64,000 nucleotides of DNA, taken from Rhizobium anhuiense. Its GTDB lineage: Bacteria > Pseudomonadota > Alphaproteobacteria > Rhizobiales > Rhizobiaceae. Below the pieces are notes generated by a model, which saw only the letters and a list, made by a program, of their open reading frames with translations, ran no database searches and had not been told where the DNA came from. Below, in pieces: positions 17,169 through 25,691 of the stretch; position 1 is the first letter of the stretch; every line of letters begins with the position of its first letter. A program made the position numbers and the translations under genes. The stretch lies in NCBI RefSeq assembly GCF_003985145.1, contig NZ_ML133521.1, positions 1 to 64,000 on the forward strand, written 5' to 3'.

Positions 17169-17743
17169 GCAGCAGCAATAGGGGGAGTGTGCCGCTTGAT
17201 CAGTGTGCGCAGGATCATGTGTCCGACCATCATGTGAATGTCTTCACATATTTGCATGTCGGAACGCGAAACGTGAAGAATCCGGTCGGACAACGATACC
17301 AGTGCTCCGCCATCAAACCCGACGATCGAGGCGACCGTTGCGCCAAGGGACTTTGCGACTTTCGCCCCTTGGACGACGTTGGCGGAGTTGCCACTACCGG
17401 AAATCAGCAGAACAACGTCGCCGGGATCGACTACATTGCGGATCTGCTCGGCAAAACTTTCTGGATAGGATTGGTCGTTCGCGTGGGCAGTCAGCAAACC
17501 AATATTGTCAAGAACGGACCGACCACGAAACCGCCTCCCTGTCGCGAGTGGGAGCGATTTGTTCCAGTCAGTAACGTAATGGAGCGCCGTCAAAGCACTG
17601 CCGCCATTGCCGCAAACTATGATTTGCTTATCCCGCTGCCAAGCGTCATCGATCAGATCAACGAAAGAGGCAATCGAATTTAAATGCACTGACGCCAAAG
17701 CGCTATTAAAATCCGTTATATATTCGGATATCGCATTTTGCAC
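17165..17743 (-). CDS. gmhA: SIS-domain phosphoheptose isomerase
   Basis: 192 residues with one SIS domain: IIVCGNGGSALTALHYVTDW (41-60), VVLLISGSGNSANVV near 109-123 and CEDIHMMVGHMI near the C-terminus, which matches GmhA. GmhA converts sedoheptulose 7-phosphate to D-glycero-D-manno-heptose 7-phosphate, the first step of heptose synthesis. Second gene of the operon, 23 bp after the glycosyltransferase. Confidence 0.87.
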   Translation of the reverse strand: MQNAISEYITDFNSALASVHLNSIASFVDLIDDAWQRDKQIIVCGNGGSALTALHYVTDWNKSLPLATGRRFRGRSVLDNIGLLTAHANDQSYPESFAEQIRNVVDPGDVVLLISGSGNSANVVQGAKVAKSLGATVASIVGFDGGALVSLSDRILHVSRSDMQICEDIHMMVGHMILRTLIKRHTPPIAAA

Positions 17744-17766
17744 TATAACTTTCCTTCACTTATACT

Positions 17767-18891
17767 TTAGGTGGCAGAGGCTCTATAGTCATTTTCCCAT
17801 GGCTTTCCTGAATTCATCGATATTTTTATTTCTGGGGCTCGTTCGTGATAGAGATGGGCAAAAATGCCGGGAAGGCGGGCGATTTTCTCAATCGCTTCAA
17901 CCCGGCTGAAGAAGTCACGGTCTTCTCCTCCCCAGCCGACAAAGCCTGCGTCGAATCCGCCAACGGCGTCGAATGTTTCTTGAAATAACCAGACACAGCC
18001 TCCTGGTGCATTCTTCGAAACGTACCCGAAGATTGGGCAGGCAGACCGAAATCCCTTTTCGTATATTCGGCCCGTATCTTCCGGCTGAATGAAGTACATG
18101 TCCGTGTAGGGAAAGAGTACCTTGCAGCCCGACTCAATGAGGCAACCTATCGACTGATCGACAAATGTTTCATCTAGGTAGGCATCACCGTCGAGAATGC
18201 AGAGAATCCCATCATCCGATCTGCAAATTGATGAGCCGAAATTAATCGCTGCTGATTTGTTGAATTTGCCGGTGTTCAGCCGATGATGATATTGGATGTC
18301 GTAGTGCTCCAGTGCCCCCCTGTTGCGGGGAATCTCATCATCTTCGACAACGACGATGGATACTGCTCCAGCGCTCTGTCGGGTAAGTACCCTCAAACAC
18401 GAAAGCAGGTTTCGCAGCCGGCCGTCATGAGGGACGGTTGCTCGAAAAGGAATTATAACGCTGACTTTACCGGGGTGATCTGATCGCCGCTTGCTCGGAG
18501 ACGCCGAATTTGCGTCAAAATTTTGCATGGCAAAAAGCAGCCTCGTTTCAGAAAGGACACGACTCGCTACAATAGTTGCCTGGTTGACCGGCATGCCGGG
18601 CCGTTCAAGGGCATCTTTGATGCTCGACAAAACACCCCTAAAAAAAGAAGGCACCGAAGGAGAGATAGACCACGCTTCGGCTACCTCGATTTCCAATCCC
18701 TGCCGCACAAATTCGACTGTCGACTTATGGAGTTCCCGCTCTTTCTCCCAACGAGGAGGGCTGATTGCTTTGGACTCGGGGTCAAAGTACGACACAACAG
18801 ATGCCGCCAAGGCCGTTGCACAGTCGAACATTGGGGGCGTGCTATATCGGAACATCGGCTCACATTGAAATAAAACAATCAATCTACCCAT
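17767..18891 (-). CDS. Family 2-like glycosyltransferase, first gene of the heptose operon
   Basis: 374 residues. The GT-A domain starts at about 142 (VSVIIPFRATVPHDGRLRNL) with the metal motif in ILDGDAYLDE (about 233-242) and an acceptor-side GFVGWGGEDRDFF (about 327-339), the signature shared by GT2 enzymes and the GT7-type galactosyltransferase C-terminal domain. The N-terminal 140 residues are not recognised. No membrane segment is evident. It is co-transcribed with heptose phosphate genes, so it may transfer a heptose or build a glycan carrying one. The 207 bp before cpaF1 (18892-19098) contain only a short 6-bp-stem hairpin at 18983-18998. Confidence 0.8.
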   Translation of the reverse strand: MGRLIVLFQCEPMFRYSTPPMFDCATALAASVVSYFDPESKAISPPRWEKERELHKSTVEFVRQGLEIEVAEAWSISPSVPSFFRGVLSSIKDALERPGMPVNQATIVASRVLSETRLLFAMQNFDANSASPSKRRSDHPGKVSVIIPFRATVPHDGRLRNLLSCLRVLTRQSAGAVSIVVVEDDEIPRNRGALEHYDIQYHHRLNTGKFNKSAAINFGSSICRSDDGILCILDGDAYLDETFVDQSIGCLIESGCKVLFPYTDMYFIQPEDTGRIYEKGFRSACPIFGYVSKNAPGGCVWLFQETFDAVGGFDAGFVGWGGEDRDFFSRVEAIEKIARLPGIFAHLYHERAPEIKISMNSGKPWENDYRASAT

Positions 18892-19098
18892 GATTGCGGA
18901 TTATGACAGTTTTGTGAACCCTTTAAATTGTAGGGGATAGCGAACAAGAGTATCGGCCCGGCATTAATGGCGATTCGATTTCCGCAGAAAAATCTGCGCG
19001 GCCGGTGCATGCTATCGACGCTCGGCGCGATCTCCGGGCCTTTTACCAAGCGTCGAAAGTCGGGCAGACAGTTCCCAAGTAGCGTCCGCCAACAGATT

Positions 19099-20247
19099 TC
19101 AAGCCGTTGCCCGCGCGGTGGCTTCGGCCGTCATCCACTCCGCGCGCTCTGCGCCTTGCAGTTCTTCCATCGCATCGGTGGCGAAGCTCGGCACGACGCC
19201 GGTCCACAGCAGTGCGCCATCGGAATTGGAATGGCCGTCGCCCTCGAGTTTGTAGATGCTTTCGACGATATACTGGCCGTCATTGTTCAGGCCCTTGATC
19301 TCGGAAATCTCGATCACCCGGCGCCTTCCGGTGCGCTTGAAGCGGGCGATCTGCACGACGACGTCGACCGCCGAGGCGATCTGGGCGCGCAACGGCCGCA
19401 GCGGCATGTCGATATCCGACATCAGCGCCAGCGTTTCCAGCCGGTGCAGGGCATCGTAGGGCGTGTTCGCATGCACTGTCGAAAGGCTGCCGCTGTGCCC
19501 CGAAGTCATTGCCTGGATCATATCGAGGGCCTCGCCGCCACGGCATTCGCCGACGATGATGCGATCGGGCCGCATGCGCAGCGACGAGCGGAACAGGTCG
19601 CGGATGCTGGCGCCGCCGCGGCCGAAACGGTCAGGCTTCGTCACTTCGAGATAGACCACGTGCTCCTTGCGGATCTGCAGTTCCGAGGTGTCCTCGATGA
19701 CGATGATGCGTTCGTGGTCGGCAAAGGCTTCCGACAGCGCGTTCAGCATCGTCGTCTTGCCGGTGCCGGTGCCGCCGGAGATGATGACGTTCTTCTGCAG
19801 CCCGACGGCCGCCTGCAGCAGCGACAGCGACTCCTCGGTCAGGCTGCCCTGTGTGACGAGATCGCGGATGCTGCGATGTTCTTTCAGAAAGCGGCGGATG
19901 GAGATGCAGAGCCCGGTGCGGGCCGCCGGCGGCTGGATCATCTGGACGCGTGAACCATCCGGCAGGCGGGCCTCCACGCTCGGCTCCTCCGGCGTCAGCC
20001 GCTTGCCGGAGAATTGCGCGATGCTGCGCGCGGCCGATTCCAGGTCCTCGCGACTGGCGAAACGCGTATCGGCGCGTTCGAGCTTGCCTCGCCTTTCGAC
20101 GAAGATGTCGGATGTCCCGTTGATCAGGATTTCGGAAACGCTCGGATCCTCGAGGAGAAAACGGATCGGCCCGAGCAGCTTGTCCAGCGCCCGGGTCAGA
20201 ACCTGGAAGGTTGCCTGTTCGGCAGCGTCGTCGGAAACGGCTTTCAT
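19099..20247 (-). CDS. cpaF: CpaF/TadA-type secretion ATPase (copy 1)
   Basis: 382 residues. Walker A SGGTGTGKTTML lies near 157, Walker B RPDRIIVGECRGGEALDMI follows, and the STVHANTP His-box is present, as in Tad pilus ATPases. The start at ATG 20247 is chosen because it overlaps the stop of a 43-codon gene (TGATG); the open frame reaches back to 20418 but that part lies over the small gene. It is divergent from the pilin-to-FHA operon and lacks the FHA-like extension of copy 2. It would power pilin assembly or disassembly at the inner membrane. Confidence 0.9.
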   Translation of the reverse strand: MKAVSDDAAEQATFQVLTRALDKLLGPIRFLLEDPSVSEILINGTSDIFVERRGKLERADTRFASREDLESAARSIAQFSGKRLTPEEPSVEARLPDGSRVQMIQPPAARTGLCISIRRFLKEHRSIRDLVTQGSLTEESLSLLQAAVGLQKNVIISGGTGTGKTTMLNALSEAFADHERIIVIEDTSELQIRKEHVVYLEVTKPDRFGRGGASIRDLFRSSLRMRPDRIIVGECRGGEALDMIQAMTSGHSGSLSTVHANTPYDALHRLETLALMSDIDMPLRPLRAQIASAVDVVVQIARFKRTGRRRVIEISEIKGLNNDGQYIVESIYKLEGDGHSNSDGALLWTGVVPSFATDAMEELQGAERAEWMTAEATARATA

Positions 20248-20378
20248 CAGAGCGGCATCCCGACCAGAACCGTGCTCATGCCGAAGAGTGTCGCCATCAT
20301 CTGAACGGCGGTCGGAAAGAACATCATCAGTGGAATGAGGACCAATCCAAGTATCAAGATGCTGCTCATCGTTTCCAT
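20247..20378 (-). CDS. 43-residue hydrophobic membrane peptide coupled to cpaF1
   Basis: ATG 20378 with GGAGA 8 nt upstream opens METMSSILILGLVLIPLMMF and continues to end GMSTVLVGMPL. The peptide has one or two hydrophobic stretches and almost no charge. Its TGA shares a base with the cpaF1 ATG (TGATG), strong evidence of translational coupling. The family is not recognised; a small inner-membrane subunit or regulator of the ATPase is one possibility. Confidence 0.65.
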   Translation of the reverse strand: METMSSILILGLVLIPLMMFFPTAVQMMATLFGMSTVLVGMPL

Positions 20379-20887
20379 CGTTTTCTCTCCGGATCGACTG
20401 GCGGACCATGTCCACCATTTGAGGAAAGCTTAATCCAGATCCTCAAATAACACCATGGTTGGGCTCGACGAAGACGGCCGCTATGAGTGAAGCGCGCCAC
20501 TTCTTCTATCGCTTTGAAAGAATTGACCAATTATGGAGCAGTAGACGAGGTGCCGCAACAGCGCCAAAAACTTCATCTCGGCAGGTAAAACTGCAGACGG
20601 TTCAAACGGTTAGTTGAAAAACTCCGCCGTCAACTGCGGCTTTGCCGGCGACGTCTCCAAGTCAATTGGAACCCTTCGTTTCGTTTGCTTGACGGAGGGC
20701 TGGCCTTGGGCGCACTCTTGGGTCTTAATGGTGTTGCTCAACAAGCGTTGGCCGCTGGGGAAGATAAGCTGAAGCAGAAAATATCATTGGAACGAGCAAC
20801 GTGCTGGTTCGGATCGATAGCGTATGCTTGCTTCATCTTCGCCAAGGTCTTCGATCCGAAACAAACCTAGGAACGAGGAATACGCAG
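20379..20887. promoter_or_regulatory. Divergent control region of the two Tad transcripts
   Basis: 509 bp lie between the leftward small peptide/cpaF1 pair and the rightward pilin operon, so at least two promoters should be here. The sequence is less G+C-rich than the genes. A TTG-initiated 61-codon frame (20685-20870) has no convincing ribosome site or coding pattern and I did not call it. No clear operator dyad was found by eye. Confidence 0.5.
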
Positions 20888-21091
20888 ATGTTTGGAAAAC
20901 TCAAGACTATCGCAATTGCACTTCACAAGGACGAGCGCGGCGACATGGCCCAGATCGTCCTGGCCGTCGCTTTGATCGTCATTCCGCTGATGCTGCTTTT
21001 GCTCGCATTCGGCAAACAGATCGGCGAATGGTTCAACGAAAAGAACACGGCTCTCTCCGACGCTGAGAGAATTCCCGAGCCGGGTCAATAA
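20888..21091 (+). CDS. Small pilin-like protein of the Tad locus
   Basis: 67 residues, start ATG 20888 with GAGGAA 7-8 nt upstream. A short basic leader (MFGKLKTIAIALHKDERG) is followed by one hydrophobic helix (AQIVLAVALIVIPLMLLLLA) and an acidic tail. The layout leader-Gly-hydrophobic helix is that of Flp-type prepilins, and the next gene is a prepilin peptidase. Oddly, the usual Glu at +5 after the Gly is absent (DMAQI follows), so processing may differ or this is a pseudopilin or assembly peptide. Confidence 0.65.
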   Translation: MFGKLKTIAIALHKDERGDMAQIVLAVALIVIPLMLLLLAFGKQIGEWFNEKNTALSDAERIPEPGQ

Positions 21092-21104
21092 GCGGATCAG
21101 TGTC

Positions 21105-21668
21105 ATGGACATGACCTACGATCTGACCCTGATGCCTGCAGCGGCGGCTCTTGCCGTCGCCTGCACCATGACCGCGGCGGTGCTCGACCATCGCCACGGT
21201 CATATCCCGAACGCCGTCACCTATCCCTGCCTGCTTGGCGGGTTCATGCTGGCAGCGCTCAGTGGCGGTCTGACCGGGATCGGCCTGGCCTTTGCCGGGC
21301 TCCTCGCAGCCGGCCTGATCTTTTTCATCGCCTTCGCAGCCGGAAGCTGCGGCGGCGGCGATGTCAAGCTGATGGCGGCGCTCGGCGCCATTCTCGGCCT
21401 GTGGCCCGCCATCGACGTGACCCTCGCATCGCTTATGATCGGCGGCGTGATCGCCGTTTTCTCGATGGCGCGGCGTGTTCAGTGGAGCGTGCTGGCCCGA
21501 ACTGTCGGACTGTTTGCGCTGCTCCTGCCCGCCGGTTTCCGCGATGCCGCTTCGGTGCTGAAGCCGCGCGAAACCCATCATACCGTCCGCTTCGGCGTTG
21601 CCGCTGCGCTCGGACTTCTCTGGTGCCTTTTCATGCCCGATTTCACCCCTCTCTCACTCGTGAGGTAA
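21105..21668 (+). CDS. cpaA: Prepilin peptidase CpaA/TadV
   Basis: 187 residues, polytopic. The two catalytic aspartates of A24 aspartic peptidases are visible: Asp28 in LDHRHGHIPN and Asp86 in the GGGDVKLM (GxGD) motif. The short form without the N-terminal methylase domain is typical of Tad systems. It would cleave the leader of the pilin encoded 13 bp upstream and of TadE-like pseudopilins downstream. The C-terminal 50 residues form extra hydrophobic segments. Confidence 0.9.
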   Translation: MDMTYDLTLMPAAAALAVACTMTAAVLDHRHGHIPNAVTYPCLLGGFMLAALSGGLTGIGLAFAGLLAAGLIFFIAFAAGSCGGGDVKLMAALGAILGLWPAIDVTLASLMIGGVIAVFSMARRVQWSVLARTVGLFALLLPAGFRDAASVLKPRETHHTVRFGVAAALGLLWCLFMPDFTPLSLVR

Positions 21669-21673
21669 CGGCA

Positions 21674-22471
21674 ATGCGCGCGGAACTCGAACGCCCCATC
21701 TTCGACGGTGCTTTCTGGAGTTCGATCCTGCACTCACGGACCTTCTGGATCCCTGAGGATCACGGCGCGCTCTTCGGCACCTTCGCGATCGCCATGATCT
21801 TGCTTGCCTCGATGCTGCTGCTGCCGCGGCTTTCCGCCCGCCGGCGCCGGATATCCGAGCTGCACGGCGATACATCAGGCAGCACGACAATGATGGATTT
21901 CGTGCTCGTCACGCCGGTCTTCGTCTTCTTCATGTTCGTGGTCTTCCAGTTCACGATCCTGGCTAAAAACCACCTCTTCACCCATTACGCCGCCTATGCG
22001 GCGGCGCGCAGCGCCCGCGTCTATTTCTGCCCGGCCCTGCCGATCACCATCCGAAGCTTGATCGACGCCAAGACCTGCGACGACGATGCCGCCGCCGGCA
22101 AGGCCGATCTTGCCGCCCGCCTGGCGCTGATCCCGGCCGCTCCCTACGACCAGCTGAAATGCGTCGGCGCCTGCCAGCCGCCGGAAGACGCACTGAAAAG
22201 CCTCGCCGACGCCTCGGGCCTTTCGAAGAACTGGCGCGCGATGCGCAACCAGGCCCGTTATATGTTCGATCCGCAGAACGTCACCGTGACTGTCGACCGT
22301 GCGCCGATGGCGCTTTATGCCGCCATCAATCGCTCGCCGCACGTGCCGGTGACCGCCAAGGTGGAAGCGCGTTTCCTGCTGCTCGAATATGCCGGCTGGG
22401 TCTTTGCCCGCGGCCAAAGGAAGGACGGCCGCTACTACACGATTTCGACGGCGGAGGTGAACTTGCTATGA
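21674..22471 (+). CDS. TadE-like membrane protein 1
   Basis: 265 residues, start ATG 21674 behind GAGGTAA. Two hydrophobic segments are seen: about 34-53 and the TadE-like MDFVLVTPVFVFFMFVVFQF near 74-93. The rest, with several Cys (DAKTCDDD, LKCVGACQPP), should be periplasmic. TadE/F/G are pseudopilin-like proteins of Tad machines. Its stop overlaps the next start (ATGA). The N-terminal extra membrane segment is not typical of TadE. Confidence 0.75.
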   Translation: MRAELERPIFDGAFWSSILHSRTFWIPEDHGALFGTFAIAMILLASMLLLPRLSARRRRISELHGDTSGSTTMMDFVLVTPVFVFFMFVVFQFTILAKNHLFTHYAAYAAARSARVYFCPALPITIRSLIDAKTCDDDAAAGKADLAARLALIPAAPYDQLKCVGACQPPEDALKSLADASGLSKNWRAMRNQARYMFDPQNVTVTVDRAPMALYAAINRSPHVPVTAKVEARFLLLEYAGWVFARGQRKDGRYYTISTAEVNLL

Positions 22472-24111
22472 CACCGACCTTCATCAAACGTCTGCACCGC
22501 GACGAACGCGGCTTCCTCTCGCCGATCATTCTCTACATGACGATCGCGCTCGCTTTGATGATCGTCTGGATCCTGAACACCGGACAGATGATCTACGACA
22601 AGCAGCGCACGCAGGATACGGCCGACGCCGCCGCCCTCGTCCACGCCGACTGGGAAGCGCGCTATCTCAACATCATGGCGATGAACAACGTCGCCTCGTC
22701 GCAGGCAACCGTCGTCATGGCGACCTCGGTCGCCTTCCAACTTACGACGGCGGAACTGGCCCTGCGCTCGGGTGTCATTCTGGCGAAACTCGCCGAATAT
22801 TCCTTCACGGAAGGCTTTGGGCCGGCATCCCTGCTGCCGCCGCTTCCGCCGATGCCCTATTGCCCCGGCTGGCAAAAGGTGCCGATCGTCGGCGGCATAA
22901 TCTACGGCGCTTGCTTGGCGTTCCAGGGATTCCGGGCGACGGAAGCCACCAAGGCGATTGCCTATACGGTGGCGGCGCAAGTCAAATACGATCCCTGGGG
23001 TCTTATCAACAAGTCCAGTGACATCATCGATGCGATGAACGATCTGAACGACTACCTCGTCGAAAGCTTTCCGCAGCGCGTCGGCAACGAAGCCCTGCAC
23101 CTCGTGCGCCTCAACAAGTCGGATCACGTCGTCTTCCATCCCCCGTGCGAATCCTGCGGCCAGGCCGGAGAAGGTGCCGGCGGCAACCTGCCGGTGGACC
23201 GTGATGGCGTCAATCCCGCCGCGGCCTATACCGAAATGTGCCTTGCCATGTCCTATGGGACTCAGGGACAGGATCCGCTCCTCATGCGCGGCGAGTTCGC
23301 CAATCGTGGCTTCCCCAACGGCAAGGGTCCGCTGACGGCAGGCGGGGTCGACGGCAGCCATATTCGCGACTGGGTCAACCACGAGAGCGGCATCGACGAT
23401 CAACTGGTGGAATTCTACATCTTTTATGAAGCCTTCGGCCCGGCTTACCTGAGCAAGGTTCCGTTCAAGGCGATTGTCGAGCAATATGCCGGCGACCTCG
23501 GCTTTTGGGAAGAATTGGCGCTCGATGTCAGTTTCTGGCTGGCAGACAAGGTCTTCGGCGTCGGCTTCGGCATCACCAACCCCTTCCAGCTGCCGATCGA
23601 CGTGCCGCCGCGTTATTCGGATGCGCAGACAAAGGACGAGAACGACTTCACCCGCAAGTTCGACATGATCTGGAACCAGGTCTGCGGCCCGGCGGGCGGT
23701 GCGATCTCCGTGGCGGGCGCTAGTCTGCCCGTCGTCTCCTTCCCGAAGCCCTATTGGCTGAAGGGACGCATACCCTTCAACTTCACGCCCTTCGGGGGCG
23801 ACCAGCTCACCGACTACCAGACGCTGGCGGTCGTTTCGCGCGCACCGCGCGCCCGGCTGCAGGTCCGCATCTTCAAGGACAAGACGCCATCCGCCTATGC
23901 CTTGGCGCAGAGCTGGGTCCACAATTACACGGCCTTCGACCTCTATACCCAGGACTGGCTCGCATCGCTGGCTCCCGCCACGCTTGCCGACGATATGGGC
24001 GAGGTCTCGAACACCATCAAGCAGAGCCCGGCCGCCGACAGTTTCACCGGCCTGACGCGCGTCTTCGATCAGGGAGGAGCCAATGCCTGGGCTGCCGTCA
24101 ACACACACTGA
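22468..24111 (+). CDS. TadG-like pilus assembly protein
   Basis: 547 residues. Basic leader RLHRDERGFLSP precedes a single membrane helix (IILYMTIALALMIVWILNTG, about 17-36) and QRTQDTADAAALVHADW, the signature of the TadG/Flp-assembly N-terminus. The long periplasmic part (about 500 residues) contains Cys pairs (PPCESCGQAGEG) and is not recognised; no von Willebrand domain was identified by eye. Start ATG 22468 chosen by ATGA overlap with the upstream gene; the open frame extends back inside that gene. Confidence 0.75.
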   Translation: MTPTFIKRLHRDERGFLSPIILYMTIALALMIVWILNTGQMIYDKQRTQDTADAAALVHADWEARYLNIMAMNNVASSQATVVMATSVAFQLTTAELALRSGVILAKLAEYSFTEGFGPASLLPPLPPMPYCPGWQKVPIVGGIIYGACLAFQGFRATEATKAIAYTVAAQVKYDPWGLINKSSDIIDAMNDLNDYLVESFPQRVGNEALHLVRLNKSDHVVFHPPCESCGQAGEGAGGNLPVDRDGVNPAAAYTEMCLAMSYGTQGQDPLLMRGEFANRGFPNGKGPLTAGGVDGSHIRDWVNHESGIDDQLVEFYIFYEAFGPAYLSKVPFKAIVEQYAGDLGFWEELALDVSFWLADKVFGVGFGITNPFQLPIDVPPRYSDAQTKDENDFTRKFDMIWNQVCGPAGGAISVAGASLPVVSFPKPYWLKGRIPFNFTPFGGDQLTDYQTLAVVSRAPRARLQVRIFKDKTPSAYALAQSWVHNYTAFDLYTQDWLASLAPATLADDMGEVSNTIKQSPAADSFTGLTRVFDQGGANAWAAVNTH

Positions 24112-24763
24112 GCCAATGGGCGGTCCTCCGGGCCGCGGGCTGCTGATGCGGCTGCACCGCGACAGTCGCGGGCTTGCCTCGATTGAATTCGTGCTCGCCG
24201 CGCCGGTCATCCTGCTGATCGTGATTTTCGTGATCCACGCGAACAGGATTTCCACCAAGAAGGTCGGGACCATGCTCGCCATGCGCAACTCCGCCTTCGC
24301 CGAGGCGAATGGGCTCACCTGCACCTCCGACTTCTCGAACGTCTTCCCGATCCCGGCCTTGCCGGCCCTGCCCGGCCGCGACGCCATGAACTGCTCGCGC
24401 ACCCCGTCGCATGAAGGCGACGGCGAACCGCAACGCACCTTTGTCTGGGACGACGTGCAAAATACCCTGAAGAGCGACGGTCGCGACTTCGGCGATATGG
24501 TCGGCGACCTCGCCAACGAAAAGCCGCAGCTGGTCACCGCGACCGCCGACCGGGTCTACAAGTTCAGGGATTCCGACGATCTCGATACGATCAGGAGCAT
24601 CCGCTGGAAGGATGCGTTCACGGTGGATGACTCGACGCTGTTTGCCTCGCACAACAACGATACCACGCGCCGCGGCTACGATCCGACGCTGCGCCGGGAA
24701 ATCCGCGATGTGGCCGACGATTCCGGCGATCTCTTCGACGGCGTCTTTCCGGGAGCGAAATGA
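24083..24763 (+). CDS. TadE-like membrane protein 2
   Basis: 226 residues starting at ATG 24083, behind GGAGG, inside the last 29 bp of the TadG-like gene. RLHRDSRGLASIEFVLAAPV (about 23-42) is a textbook TadE motif, with a Gly followed by a Glu and a hydrophobic helix to about 52, consistent with prepilin-peptidase processing. The remainder is a charged periplasmic domain with no recognised fold. Confidence 0.82.
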   Translation: MPGLPSTHTEPMGGPPGRGLLMRLHRDSRGLASIEFVLAAPVILLIVIFVIHANRISTKKVGTMLAMRNSAFAEANGLTCTSDFSNVFPIPALPALPGRDAMNCSRTPSHEGDGEPQRTFVWDDVQNTLKSDGRDFGDMVGDLANEKPQLVTATADRVYKFRDSDDLDTIRSIRWKDAFTVDDSTLFASHNNDTTRRGYDPTLRREIRDVADDSGDLFDGVFPGAK

Positions 24764-24764
24764 G

Positions 24765-25691
24765 ATGGGACAGGGCTCGCGCATCTCCTTCCGTTTTGCC
24801 GGCCATCTCACGAGTTTGGCGCTGGTCATCAGCCTCGCCACCGTGGTGGCCACGCCGGGCCGTGCCGAGATCTACAAGGATTTCAGGGTGACGCTGAATT
24901 CGATGTTGGCCGGCATTCTCGGCGCGCCGGAACGTTCGCCGCGCGATCTCGCCATCAACGGCCAGCCGCTAGAATTCACGCCCTACCAGAGCGACCGCAG
25001 CATTTCCGATATCACCGACGAGTGGCTGCGGGTGCTGGCCGTCAATACAAGACCTGCCCTGCCGAAGAGCAATGACAGGCAAGAGCTGACCGCCGTCATC
25101 GCCGCCAACATGCTGATCGTCCCGAAGGTAAGCCGCATCCGCGATGACCTCGCCGTGGTGGTGCGCTTCTTCGACGGCGACGGCGAGGCCGCCCTCGATT
25201 ATCTCAGGCGGCAGGATCCGGCCAATCCTTCGGCAAGAGCGGCGATCCCGGGCGTCTCGATCATGATCCGCCGTCCCGCCGATGCGCCGATGACCGAGGT
25301 GCTGATGAGCCGCTTCGAGGATGTCGCCTCGACGCTGCCGGCCTTTGCGGCGCCTGCCGATGTCAGCAAGCTGCCGATGTCGCTGCGTCCGCCGGCCGGC
25401 GTCGAGGTGCTGAGCGATATCGGCGATCGCGACAAGGGCCACACCTCGCGCACGGTCGTGTCGAAAGGCACCATTTCGGCCTCGCGCTGGTCGGATCAGC
25501 GCGCCGATCTTCTTGCCCGCGACGGCTTCACCATCGAGACGCCGCCGGCTGAGCGCGGCGGGGTCACCGCCCTTTACGGCCGGCGCGGCAGCGTCGAGGC
25601 CAATGTCTTGTACACGCGCAGCAAAACCGACGGCAGGACCGTCGAGGTCATTCAAATCCGGCAACCCTTCGTCGAAGGAATAACACCATGA
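24765..25691 (+). CDS. Secreted protein of the Tad locus, function unknown
   Basis: 308 residues, start ATG 24765 one base after the previous stop. The signal peptide has its hydrophobic core at about 11-27 and a likely cleavage at PGRA|EIY (near 33). The mature part is soluble and predicted periplasmic, with no recognised domain; segments such as RDLAINGQPLEFTPYQSD and LMSRFEDVASTLPAF are the best handles. Overlap of 4 bp with cpaB shows it belongs to the operon. Because no secretin or CpaD is encoded here, it may be a periplasmic accessory factor. Confidence 0.6.
   Translation: MGQGSRISFRFAGHLTSLALVISLATVVATPGRAEIYKDFRVTLNSMLAGILGAPERSPRDLAINGQPLEFTPYQSDRSISDITDEWLRVLAVNTRPALPKSNDRQELTAVIAANMLIVPKVSRIRDDLAVVVRFFDGDGEAALDYLRRQDPANPSARAAIPGVSIMIRRPADAPMTEVLMSRFEDVASTLPAFAAPADVSKLPMSLRPPAGVEVLSDIGDRDKGHTSRTVVSKGTISASRWSDQRADLLARDGFTIETPPAERGGVTALYGRRGSVEANVLYTRSKTDGRTVEVIQIRQPFVEGITP

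Noticed and set aside
18983..18998. Hairpin CGCAGA-AAAA-TCTGCG downstream of cpaF1
   Set aside because: Stem of only 6 bp and no T-run on the minus strand, so too weak to call a terminator.
20685..20870. 61-codon TTG-started frame between cpaF1 and the pilin gene
   Set aside because: No ribosome site and ordinary composition; kept as regulatory DNA.
22435..24537. 700-codon open frame on the minus strand opposite the TadG-like gene
   Set aside because: It mirrors a well-supported plus-strand gene, has no recognisable domain, and such long antisense frames are common in high-G+C DNA.
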